Position numbers and translations under genes: made by a program. From NCBI GenBank assembly GCA_026874595.1, contig CM049313.1:65788159-65852158 (forward strand): a stretch of 64,000 nt of DNA, written 5' to 3'. Shown one piece after another: positions 25,270-34,625 of this stretch (positions are counted from its first letter, which is position 1; every line of letters begins with the position of its first letter). The notes below the pieces were generated by a model. The model was not told where the DNA came from. It searched no databases and saw only the letters and a program-made list of their open reading frames with translations. The DNA comes from Sipunculus nudus (taxonomy: Eukaryota > Annelida > Sipuncula > Golfingiida > Sipunculidae).

Positions 25270-26196
25270 TTAGGATGCCTTTGCCATAAGTGAGGGGTCC
25301 AGAGGGGGCGCCTTCGGCGCGCGGACACCCGTTGAGCTATATCTCTCATTTTTTTCTAATTTTCCAATTTTCGTGATTTATTTTCGTTTTACATATTTCT
25401 TTTTTTAATCAAATAGCAATTATATTTGATTAAAGTTATCTGCAGTTTATAACATTCAAATTTATTAGTGAATATAAGGATATTTATGAACAGCTGCAGA
25501 ACAACTGTAGAGCACCAAGCCCTGATCGGGGTCGACCGTGAACAGTCTCATGGTTCCTCTGGTGATCCCGGTACTCGAACTCGCGATCTGCCGTCTTAGC
25601 AGTCTTGTGTGCTGTCGAGACCACGGAACCCGGGAAAAAGCAAAGTTTAACATAAGACTTCATAATATCAGTTATTTCACTCCGAGCATTACATTTAAAA
25701 GATAACATTTTGCAAGTAAGAAATGTAAATGCGCGCCATTGACTTGTTTGAAAACGATTAAAATGTTATATCCTTATTTAGAAGAAATGTAAATATTAAA
25801 TATTGAACCTCTCTACAGTTTGACTACATAACGCAAAATCATAAAATAACAGATTTTCAAACATTTTATGTTGAAAATTGCCTCGAAATGTCCTATTTGC
25901 ATTGCATAATCAAAATATTTTTAATACCCTCCCCAGGTACCTATTACAAACCTTAACGAAACCATGGTTCATATTTGAAAATAACATAAATATATTTTCA
26001 TACACAAAAATATGTAACGTATAGTAATAATATTAATAATAATATTAATAATAATATACATACATACATATACACGTATATATATAAAAGATGTCATAGT
26101 ATCAACACAGGCATATAAGCCCCCCCCCCCCCCCCCGTTTTCGGATTTCATGATCCGCCGGCCCCCTCCCCTCCCTCAAGCCTGACTACGCCCCTG
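25146..26196. mobile_element. Non-autonomous hAT-like DNA transposon
   Basis: The left terminus CAGGGGCGTAGCAAGGAGG and the right terminus (reverse complement CAGGGGCGTAGTCAGG) are inverted repeats, each followed inward by C-rich runs. The 5-mer ATCAG lies directly outside both ends (25141-25145 and 26197-26201), consistent with a short target duplication. hAT elements more often make 8-bp duplications, so the superfamily call rests on the TIR. No transposase is present. A TA run (25233-25266) and a tRNA-like SINE lie inside. Confidence 0.6.
25565..25640 (-). repeat. tRNA-like SINE head nested in the hAT-like element
   Basis: On the minus strand the segment runs from TTCCGTGGTCTCGACAG to a B-box-like GAGTTCGAGTACC (+ strand 25570-25582). 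A clean anticodon-type arm lies between (CTGC, 7-nt loop, GCAG). It has the size and order of a tRNA but a poor acceptor stem, so a tRNA-derived SINE is likelier than a tRNA gene. The SINE body probably continues toward 25480. Confidence 0.45.
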
Positions 26197-26364
26197 ATCA
26201 GGTATCTGATTATGCCAAACTTTAAATTCATTTCAATTCCATTGTTCGGCCATTCAGTGGTATTAGGGACTTGATTAGAAATTACACTCATCCTTCAACA
26301 TGTGGATTGTAACACCGTGTACACAGGAAAAAGAAAGGGAAATTAGGTGAAACAGTACGTAGGC

Positions 26365-28816
26365 AAACAAAACAAACAAACAAATGCTTTATTCCGGAAA
26401 TTAAGGCCACAGTTCCAAATATATGTGAATGTAAAGTCAATACAAAAAGTAAAAATTTTACATGTATCAGTATTGCATAGATGTTACTTATATATAAGTT
26501 ATTATAATCATGACTTACAATAATTTTGATATATAAATAAAATACATTTCACAAGAAAATACAATCCATTCATTGTGTGCAATATATTCTAATATGCATT
26601 TTATAACTGACCTGAAAAAAAAAATAATAATAATAAATAGAATACCTGGTTAAATATTTTGTTAACTTTGCTTTAAATGTCTACTTCACTTTTCCTCTAA
26701 CTCATTCTTTACTCAACTTAAATATACCGATGTGTACTAAACTGAAATTTTAATTAATAATAATAATAACATCAACACCAACATCAATAAAGACAATAGT
26801 AATTCATGTCATTTGAAGTGAAAAAAAAAGAGAGAGAATAGGCAACACAAAGAATTAATAACTAATTATATTATAAACAAACAAACAACTGACGAACACT
26901 CACCTGGAATAAAATGTAGTACAAGTCTGTTCGGTATACATTTTATAAATATTAAAGGTATTCTTCTTCTTGTGTTCATACTCAATTTAAATAGAACAAT
27001 TAAATATGATCCTGAATGACAATTGTGCATTTACTATTCATTATATATCATCTTAAGCAAAACACAACATGTAAGTTAAAAATATTGTACGCTCATAATG
27101 TTAATTCTGCCATCTGTTGAAGGTGTGTTATTCAACCATAAAAATTCTGTCGAACATTGAATGACTGATAAACAAACATTGCTAATTTTGATATATGTGT
27201 TGGATTTTCTGAATTTAATATTTCTTTAAAATTAATTTCATTGGTTTCATACTTTTCAGCTCCCAAATATTTTTTCCTAAGTTCTGCATACATTGGACAT
27301 TCTAAAAGAAATGGATCTCATCTTCTGTAATGTTGTATCCATGATTTAAGCAGTACATACATATTCTTTCTTCTATGTTAAGATTTTGATGTCTGCCTGT
27401 TTCTATGTCTAATTTGTGATTAGAACATCTAAGTTAAGTTTATGCACATCTGTGATTTTTTTTTGGAACACAGACAAGATATTTTTCCAACGTTAACATA
27501 GATTTAAAAACACCATATGAGTACAATTTATTACAGGAGTTAATGTCATTTTTCCAATCTTGAACTGCCATATCTGTGAGTCTCTGTTTAATACCAGATA
27601 AAAACATTTTCTCATCTCCTACATGTTGTGCCATCCATACATAGCCATAACCTGCTTGAAATAATAATGATCCTACACCACTGACCCAGTTATTTTTTCC
27701 ATTATTATCTAAATTAAATAAACATGAACATATATGTTTTGGGAATCTGTTTGTATACATATGTAATAGTCTTATCCAGTATTTCAGGCATTTCAAAGAG
27801 TATTTAACAAATAGTGGTAATCTACCACATTCTCCTAAGGCAGCTGCATTAGGTGTACTTGCACTTACTTTAAAAATATACTTGCAAAATTTATACTGTA
27901 CTCTTTCTAAAATCATATATTTTGAATAACCACAAAATTAACAGCAATATAATAATATCGGTATCACCATGCTATCAAAAAGATAAAAAGGTTGTTTAAC
28001 ATTTAAATTAGTACATTTCCTATAGAAAGCTTTTATAACACATAATGCTTTGTTAGCTTGCATAATTTGTTGCTGATGTGTTTTTGTCCATGACAATTTT
28101 GTTGTGAGGAAAATACCAAGATATTTGTAATTATTTTCCACTTCTAATTTTTTGCCTTGGAAATACCAGTTTTCATTCTTTCGTAGTGGGCCGCCTCTTC
28201 TGAACACCATGACTTTTGTTTTTTCCAAATTCACTTTCATACCATATTTAACACAAAATTGCTGAAGCTTCTCTATCTGCTTTTGTAGTCTGCCAACAGT
28301 ATCTCCAAAATTCACGACATCATCAGCAAACATTAAAGTAGTTATATATTAACATATACACCTTTACCTTCAGAATTGTCTAATATTTGTATATATTCAT
28401 TGATAAATAGAGAAAAAAGTAAAGGACTGACCATACAGCCTTGTCTCATCCCTACTGAACATTGAAAGTACTCTGTAAGCCCACTTTCTGATAATACACA
28501 TGACTTCATATTTGTATATAATGATTGCAAAACCCTTAAAATGTTTCCATTAATACCATGGTTTATCAATACATTCAAAAATATATTATGTTGCACTGAA
28601 TCGAAAGCTTTAGAAAAATCGACATACAAACAATAAAATCTGCCTCTTTGTTTTGTTATATATTTTTGGACCATGGCTTGTAAAATATTATCAACAGTAC
28701 AGTACCCTTTCCTATACCCTGATTGTGCCTCTGACATCAAATTATTACTCTCAACATAATCTACTAATCTACTGTTTAAGATTTTTGTCAAAATTTTCCC
28801 AGTTATATTTAGTAAT
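26365..28816 (-). mobile_element. 5'-truncated LINE with 10-bp target duplication
   Basis: The direct 10-mer GTACGTAGGC lies immediately outside both ends (26355-26364 and 28817-28826). On the minus strand the 3' end is an AATAAA-containing UTR followed by a TTTG repeat tail (+ strand about 26365-26383), as in CR1/L2-type elements that do not use long poly(A). The 5' end is cut inside the RT domain. A perfect duplication plus a legible reading frame implies a fairly young insertion. Confidence 0.93.
27076..28816 (-). pseudogene. LINE ORF2 fragment: reverse transcriptase and C-terminal zinc region
   Basis: In minus-strand order: NITGKILTKILNSRL (RT entry), LYVDFSKAFDSVQH (motif A with the first catalytic Asp), GMRQGCMVSPLLFSLFIN (motif B), MFADDVV (motif C, FADD), NLEKTKVMVF and YKYLGIFL (palm/thumb). 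The C-terminus has CMYC...H...C spacing followed by PMYAELRKKYL, ending at a stop at about 27076. Breaks: a frameshift near 28335 just before FADD, a nonsense codon near 27930, and frameshifts near 27450 and 27315. The endonuclease is missing through 5' truncation. The element cannot move by itself. Confidence 0.92.
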
Positions 28817-28829
28817 GTACGTAGGCTTT

Positions 28830-29360
28830 TTTACTACAGTTCTAATTTGGAAATAAACCTACAGAAGACCGGGCAGGCTTACTTGCATTCGTGTGTTGAT
28901 TATTTCGAAGCCTGTATCGGGAAAGTCCACCGACCTGAATGCTCAAAGATTTTTTACCACAACATTATCCTAGCAGGTGTTGTTTTCTAGTCGCACGCGA
29001 TCTTGTACATCCGGCCGGCTGTGGTTTCATGGCCCTGTAGTTTAGGAGCAAGCATACTGATGACTATCAGATTGAGGCTTAACAGGCCCTCCGGCCTGCA
29101 TTGAAGGCATACCCATGGTAGTTTGTTACATTATAGCCCATAAAAATGATATACCTTTGACGGCCCGGGTAAGCATGTGCCAGTATTTTGATACAGAAGA
29201 TGATTCTATATATAACACATGCATGGACATCCTGTTCGCTTTACGCAAAAAAAAAAAATAATAAAAAAAAACACAGTTTATATATAACAGATTTATAAAT
29301 TACTCAGATTATATATAGGTTAGGGTTGTATGACTTGAATTTATATTTATGAGCAGTTTT
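28830..29360. other. Unassigned DNA
   Basis: No element signature apart from an A-rich run near 29250-29272. Confidence 0.4.
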
Positions 29361-29399
29361 TGTATTGTTACGAAGACCAATTGCTCAGGGGAAAATACT

Positions 29400-29499
29400 G
29401 GGCCGATCCGGGAGTCGAACCCATGTCGGTGGCGCACAGGTCCGGCGTGCCAACCGCTTCGCTAGAAAAGCATACTTCACTGGCGAGACAGTTCGGTCC
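29400..29499 (-). promoter_or_regulatory. tRNA-like segment with Pol III A and B boxes inside the TRIM LTR
   Basis: A 100-nt stretch begins GGACCGA and ends TCGGCCC; these can pair at six of seven positions like an acceptor stem. The A box TAGCGAAGCGG (+ strand 29454-29464) begins at the D-arm, whose stem GGCG/CGCC is readable in sibling copies. The B box GGTTCGACTCC (29411-29421) fits the consensus. About 27 extra nt, partly a duplicate of the A-box region, separate the acceptor 5' strand from the D-arm. No clear anticodon stem is seen. It is tRNA-derived, not a functional tRNA. Confidence 0.75.
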
Positions 29500-29624
29500 G
29501 CTATTATGTCAGCCCGTAACACACCCCCTCTTTAGAGCGTTCTGCTTTCAGAACAAGACTAATTATCCAAGGAGTCACACTTGGTGAGCTTATTCCATAG
29601 GCCACAACGTTTACCGTCACGTTA

Positions 29625-29636
29625 GACGAGCCCCCA
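29625..29636 (-). other. TRIM primer-binding site (proline tRNA type)
   Basis: On the minus strand TGGGGGCTCGTC lies 3 nt after the 5' LTR, matching the start of the classic retroviral PBS complementary to the 3' end of tRNA-Pro. The sibling copy at 34341 extends the match to 13 nt. Confidence 0.75.
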
Positions 29637-29819
29637 TTTTGTTACGAAGAGAAATACTCAGGAAAACATTGGGCCGATCCCGGTTCGAACCCATGTTGGT
29701 GAAGCACAAGTCCAGCGTACCAACCGGTTCGCTAGCAAAGCAAGTTTCATTAGCGAGGCAGTTCGGTCCGCTTTTATGTCAGCCTTTAACAGTATTTCAT
29801 GAATAAGATCATGAATATG

Positions 29820-29885
29820 TTGTCCGTTAGCGTATCGATGTGACAGATCGATATGTATCGATATATCGGTATATCCATACAGCCC
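29820..29885. repeat. GATA/ATCGATA palindromic block
   Basis: Short nested palindromes (ATCGATATGTATCGATATAT) end at CAGCCCT. It resembles the ends of the 11.5-kb and 34.6-35.3-kb repeats. It sits between the TRIM and the solo LTR. Confidence 0.35.
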
Positions 29886-29901
29886 TAGCGTATATATCAC
29901 T

Positions 29902-30656
29902 TGTTACAGAACCTAATACAAACAGATCACGCATGCGTGATGAACACAGATTTTGTAATGGAGAAAGCGTGAAATGTCTAGGGGAGTGAATAAAGAAGTC
30001 AGGTTTTATTTTGTTAACAAATAACTTTTATTTATTCTTAAAACACCCTAACATTACAGTACACTATATCAATACAATTACTCAGTACAATAACAGTATA
30101 ACATGAAATCAATATAATCACACAGCCTAATAAACAAAGTGCACAGTAACTGGATACCATCACTGCCACAGCAACAAGTTCTTTAAAATGTATACTCTCG
30201 GAGAATAACAGACTAATGTAAAGCTCTTGTAACAATCCAGAAAGTAAACTTGGAGCAGGCAGCATTATATTATATGGTGTTAAAATCCCTGAAATTAATG
30301 GATAATCGGACAGGTCCCACAAACTGACATACACACGTCTTTAACCTCTCTCTCGGCTCTAAAACACAGCCCCCTATTTATAACTTCTCACCTCCAGCCG
30401 AGAAGCTTCTACTTCTCGAACAATCTAACACAATACACAGTAAACACGCGTTACAGGAACCATCTAGAAAAACATCGCTGTGCCTCTACATACCAGGGTC
30501 TACACGTGATCTCGACCAGGCGAGAAAGCCCCAAGCTAGCATTGCAACGAGAGTTCAAACAGTACGGATTAAACAGAGAATGCAATACGCGGCCAGACAC
30601 GGGCGCAACAACACGAGTTACGCCCGTATCACGCAATAAAAAGAGCACCTGTAACA
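29902..30656 (-). mobile_element. Solo LTR of the Gmr1-like family with CACT target duplication
   Basis: On the minus strand it opens TGTTACAGGTGCTCTTTTT, like the LTR at 38778, and closes with a decayed TGTTAC inverted repeat at 29902. The 4-mer CACT flanks both ends (29898-29901 and 30657-30660). A TATA box (TTATAAATAGGGGG, + strand about 30371-30384) precedes the TAGAGCCGAGAGA leader, and AATAAA lies further on. It is 755 bp with no internal region, so LTR-LTR recombination removed the body. It lies 110 bp from TRIM copy 2, in the same orientation. Confidence 0.92.
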
Positions 30657-30801
30657 CACTTAAAACATTTAATCCGTTTTCAATGAATGAAAACTGGAAA
30701 ATATACACACGCGATGAATTCTTTGAAGTGATTGAGACCAGACTACCAGCCGGCACAATTACAGAGGACCTTATTCTTATTCACAACAAAAACAAAACGC
30801 T
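30657..30801 (+). other. Short open stretch of unknown origin
   Basis: About 48 codons stay open (NENWKIYTRDEFFEVIETRL and onward) between the solo LTR and the minisatellite, with balanced residue use. It may be a fragment of an unidentified coding sequence; no start, stop or splice context supports a gene. Confidence 0.2.
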
Positions 30802-31265
30802 CAGAGCTTGGATTCCATGCATAAACCTTCTTCTTTGGGCTCCATATACACAATTCTGGTCAGAGCTTGGATTCCATGCATAAACCTTCTTCTTTGGGCT
30901 CCACATACACAATTCTGATCAGAGCTTGGATTCCATGCATAAACCTTCTTTTTTGGGCTCCATATACACAATTCTGGTTAGAGCTTGGATTTCATGCATA
31001 AACCTTCTTCTTTGGGCTCCATATACACAATTCTGGTCAGAGCTTGGATTCCATGCATAAACCTTCTTCTTTGGGCTCCATATACACAATTCTGGACAGC
31101 TTAATGTGCCCTGTTTCTGACTGAAAAGACTTGAGGTTACCCCCATTTCTGGTCAGAGCTTGGATTTCATGCATAAACCTTCTTCTTTGGGCTCCATATA
31201 CACAATTCTGGTCAGCTTAATGTGCCCTGTTTCTGACTGAAAAGACTTGAGGTTACCCCCATTTC
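30802..31265 (+). repeat. 59-bp minisatellite with a 117-bp higher-order duplication
   Basis: Units starting CAGAGCTTGGATTCCATGC recur at about 30802, 30860, 30920, 30979, 31038 and 31154, each containing AAACCTTCTTCTTTGGGCTC and ATACACAATTCTG. After the fifth and sixth units a second module (CAGCTTAATGTGCCCTG ... GAGGTTACCCCCATTT) follows, so the last 117 bp repeat as a pair. A 75-aa minus-strand open frame is an artefact of the repeat. Confidence 0.95.
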
Positions 31266-31269
31266 AAGT

Positions 31270-33035
31270 TACCCGCCGGTAATCTGATATCGATTTCATA
31301 TTACCCCCGATTATAGTCTGAATCTAATATCAGGTTACCCACGAACTGTTCAGAGTACCCTTCCTGATTTAATTAAATAATAAACCTGTGTTAATTCATC
31401 ATATATTATTTCAATAAACAAACTAAAAGGTACGAAATTTCCATGATGGATTCAATCTATGAAAAATAAAGTTGTCGCAGAACGGCAGTTGTAATTTTAT
31501 AATAATACTAATATTGACTCGTGAACTTTCTCAAAGCACATGACACAGTACAAGCTAACATAAAGTATCCAAAAACTATTCGAACCAATTTTTGATATCA
31601 AGAAGAAAACCGTTTTATGAATTTGAGGAAATCAAAATACAGAAACAACCGTTTTGAATGGGTAATCTGATATCGTAAGGGGTAATCTGAAATGGACTTC
31701 ATGTAACACCCGGGGTTAATCTAAAAGTCATAATCAATCACAAAACAGGAGAACGCCAGGCATTCTGGTAAAAGACGCTACGTCTCATTGTAAATTATTC
31801 CTTCCTTGGAGCATACCCAATAATAATAAAAATAATAATAATGATAATAATAATTATTATTATTATTACTAGTAGTAGTAGTTGTTGTTGTTGTACTATA
31901 ATACTACTACTATAAATATAATTATGATAATAAGAACAAGTCTTCAGGCTACACTTTAAACCAAAAAGGTTACAAAAAAGTTTGGGCAACAACTGGGGCC
32001 ATTAACTGCCAAGGACGCGAACTGGTGCATATATACAGTTAGTGATTTGCCACATACATTTACAATCACCTTTGGATTAAAACAACACAGTTCCCCTAAT
32101 TTAATGGTATCTAACACCAAATTAAAATACCAGGCTGATGCATGCTTCACGCTTTCGTCTTATTTAATCCATTAATTTGCGTGATGACTGCTCCCTGTCA
32201 TAAAGCATTTGTTAAATTAAATCATTCATCTAACTATCAAACACCGCGCTATCAGATATATTTAGTTTGTTTCCACAAAATGTTGATGTTTGACAGTCCG
32301 GAACATGGTGCCTGTGTCAAGATTGAATTACTCTATTGTTCAGATGTCTGCGTTGATGAATCCGTGCGATATAATATAAAGACTTAATTTTTGTGTTATC
32401 CAAATCCCCATTTCTCATGTTTCTTATCTGTAGGCTGTTATTAAGATTAATTCGCTGTATTCACTTCACCATTAGGCAATACTGCGTTTGTTTGGAAGTT
32501 TTGTAATTTGTATGTCTTTGTAACTGTTCTTTTTTCTTTCTTGCGACTAGTTCGTCTCGGTCTGTACATTACAGTGCTTTGTTACAAAGTGACCACGTGG
32601 CCTTCGAAATCAAAAGTTAATGGCTCTCCCACCGGAAGACATCTGATATTCTTACAATATATCTTATGTTAAGAATGAAAAATAAATATCGTTTAATCAG
32701 AGCGACTATTTTACAGAAATTCATACTTTAAAATTCTGTGTTTATACTTAATTTGAGCAGTTATCATAGTTATATAGTAATTTAATGTAATATCACGCAG
32801 AAATGAATCGCTATTTTTTCGCGGCTGAGTACAATAATAACAAGTGATTGACGTTTCCAGATGGATACTACAGACGAGTTTTGAGGAAGAAAATAGACGG
32901 AACTGCATATCTCAAGTTAATACTAGTTGATATTCTTGCAGCAGTTAAACCATACTCAGTGGAGCTCATTGCCTAAAATATCTGGCTAGAGTGTTAGCAT
33001 GCTTTCTTAATGGAAGAATTACCCTTGTTTTACCC
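31270..33035. other. Unassigned DNA with mixed trinucleotide run
   Basis: GGTAATCTGATATCG-type words occur near 31280 and 31660, hinting at decayed element ends. A mixed AAT/ATT/TAG/TTG run lies at about 31820-31930. No gene is recognised. Confidence 0.4.
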
Positions 33036-33040
33036 GAATA

Positions 33041-33222
33041 CAGGGGCGGATCAAGGATTAAGGAAAAAAAGGGGTCTAACCCAGAAAAAAACTTATGCCA
33101 AACCTGAAAAAAGGGATCCCAAGTCTGGAAAAGGGGGGGGGTCCAGGGAGCAAAAATTTGGTCTGAAACCCATAAAAAGGTTGCGCTGGCTGTAAAATCG
33201 GGCTCCACTAGATCCACTTCTG
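33041..33222. mobile_element. Short hAT-like MITE with G-run
   Basis: The left end CAGGGGCGGATCAAGGAT and the right end (reverse complement CAGAAGTGGATCTAG) are imperfect inverted repeats of the same family as those at 24601 and 51290. An internal G-run lies near 33131. No clear target duplication. Confidence 0.5.
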
Positions 33223-33251
33223 GAAAATGTGTGTGTTATGATAAATCACAC

Positions 33252-33860
33252 TGTTACATGTATCTATTTATTTTGCGCAGGACTTTGCATGGTTTAACAT
33301 GTGCCTGGCGTTCTGATTCGTGTTAGGCGCAAGCCCTCTGCATTGCTATAGGAACCGCACTTGTTGAACTCTGGTTTACCCGCAGGGTGTAAAGATAGCG
33401 TGTCCGTTGTATTATAAAAGGTTCCAGTTTGTTCTTTGGAATGTTCTGGACTAAAAGCTTCTGGGATTCGGGAGAATAAGCTATAAATAGGCGTTCTGTT
33501 TAGAGCCGGCAGAAAGGAAAATACCAGCGGGCACTAAAGGGTGCGACTTTCTCGTTAGTCTTGGGACTTACTCCGATAATTGCAAAGTTACAGATAATCT
33601 ATGGACTTTATACAGACTTTATACAGATTTATATGCCTTGTCTACAGTTTGCATTTGAGATTTTAACTGAAAAATGATATGAGACTATAAATGTGTGTTG
33701 AGTCATCCTCAGAAGATATGGCTACTGACAAAAATAATTATCACGGTTTGTATGAAGACAGGCAATCATTCGATTATTGTGAATGTACCTCAAAAGCCGA
33801 GAATGGTATTTCAAGAAGAATATTTCTAGCGTAGGACCAGAAACAAGACGGTTTTGGGTT
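33252..33860 (+). mobile_element. Diverged LTR relic related to the Gmr1-like LTR
   Basis: It starts TGTTAC at 33252. The core is recognisable: GGAATGTTCT, then a TATA box CTATAAATAGGCG (about 33481), TTAGAGCCGGCAGA, CAGCGG and TTGGGACTTACTCCGATAA. This is the same order as in the LTR at 50468 (TAAATAGGGGGC, TTAGAGCCGAGAGA, CAGCGG, TTGGGACCTATTCCGATAA). The right edge is not resolved. Probably a sister family or an old copy. Confidence 0.55.
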
Positions 33861-33862
<2 letters not shown>

Positions 33863-33910
<48 letters not shown>

Positions 33911-33925
33911 ATATATATATATATA
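33863..33925. repeat. (TA)n microsatellite beside the tandem TRIM
   Basis: A TA run interrupted once by TGTT, ending directly at the TRIM array. Confidence 0.97.
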
Positions 33926-34340
33926 GAGTTACATAAAAGCGGACCGAACTGTCTCGCTGGTGAAGCTTGCTTTTCTAGCGAAGACTAGAAACGCCGGACT
34001 CGTGCGCCACCGACAAGGGTTCGAATCCCGGATCGGCCCAGTATTTTCCCCTGAATAATTTGTCTTCGTAACAAAATGGATGACGGTTAACTTTGTTTGC
34101 CAAGGGAATAAGCTCACCAAAGTGTGACTCCTGGGATAATTAGTCTTGTTCTGATAGCAGAACGCTCCTAAGAAGAGGGGTGTGTTACGAGGTGACATCA
34201 AAGCGGACCGAACTGTCTCGCTGGTGAAGCTTGCTTTTCAGCGAAGCGGTTGGTACGCCGGGCTTGTACGCCACCGATCTGGGTTCGAAACTGAGATCGG
34301 CCCAATGTTTTCCCCTGAGCAATTCGCATTCGTTACAAAA

Positions 34341-34353
34341 TGGGGGCTCGTCC
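34341..34353 (+). other. TRIM primer-binding site, best copy
   Basis: TGGGGGCTCGTCC begins 3 nt after the second LTR and matches the first 13 nt of the tRNA-Pro-type PBS; the match stops there. Confidence 0.75.
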
Positions 34354-34472
34354 AACGTGACGGTAAACCAGGGAATAAGCTCACCAACGTGTAACTCCTT
34401 GGATAATGAGTCTTGTTCTGATAGCAGAAAGCTCTTAAGAGAGATTGTGTGTCACGGGGTGCGCATAAAAGC

Positions 34473-34572
34473 GGACCGAACTTTCTGGCTGGTGAAGCTT
34501 GCTTTGCTGGCGAAGCGGTAGGAACGCCGGACATATGCGCCACCGACATGGGTTCGAATCCCGGATCAGCCC
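34473..34572 (+). promoter_or_regulatory. tRNA-like Pol III segment, third LTR of the tandem TRIM
   Basis: The same 100-nt layout as the copy at 29400-29499: GGACCGA start, TGGCGAAGCGG A box, GGTTCGAATCC B box (perfect) and a TCAGCCC end. The equal length in copies of opposite orientation shows that the segment is a fixed part of the LTR. Confidence 0.75.
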
Positions 34573-34625
34573 AATGTTTTCCCCTGAACAATTTGTCTTC
34601 GTAACAATATATAAATATATTATAC

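Larger units (their letters stand above)
29366..29791 (-). mobile_element. TRIM copy 2, complete, with 4-bp target duplication
   Basis: Read on the minus strand: 5' LTR (29791-29640, 152 bp), internal segment (29639-29522, 118 bp), 3' LTR (29521-29366, 156 bp). The 3' LTR has intact TGTTAC...GTAACA ends; the 5' LTR starts TGTTAAAGG. The 4-mer GTAT flanks both sides (29362-29365 and 29792-29795). The primer site follows the 5' LTR by 3 nt, and a purine tract AAAGAGGGGGTG abuts the 3' LTR. The whole unit is 426 bp with no coding frame. Terminal repeats, primer site, polypurine tract and short target duplication together define a terminal-repeat retrotransposon in miniature. Confidence 0.93.
33927..34606 (+). 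mobile_element. TRIM copy 3: tandem LTR-internal-LTR-internal-LTR
   Basis: Three LTRs (33927-34073, 34183-34337 and 34450-34606) alternate with two internal segments (109 and 112 bp). The first LTR has lost about 8 bp after GTTAC. The second internal segment carries the best primer site, TGGGGGCTCGTCC; the first is deleted there. The third LTR has TGTCAC for TGTTAC at its start. Flanks ATAG and ATAT match three of four. A shared-LTR tandem is the product expected from unequal recombination between LTRs, as described for plant Cassandra arrays. Confidence 0.88.

Noticed and set aside
29366-29791. Retrozyme (hammerhead ribozyme repeat) reading of the TRIM.
   Set aside because: I see no CTGANGA...GAAA hammerhead core in the repeat; CTGATAGCAGAAC does not fit.
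30506-31146. Open frames of 125 aa (+) and 75 aa (-).
   Set aside because: The first runs from the solo LTR into the minisatellite; the second is a translation of 59-bp units, whose period is not a multiple of three.
30802-31265. CRISPR-like array.
   Set aside because: Eukaryotic context; direct 59-bp repeats are contiguous with no unique spacers.
6530-34606. The 260-bp repeats read as a tandem SINE or ordinary satellite because of the tRNA-like B box.
   Set aside because: Phase-fixed TG...CA ends, primer site, purine tract and GTAT target duplication around a single LTR-internal-LTR unit fit a TRIM better.
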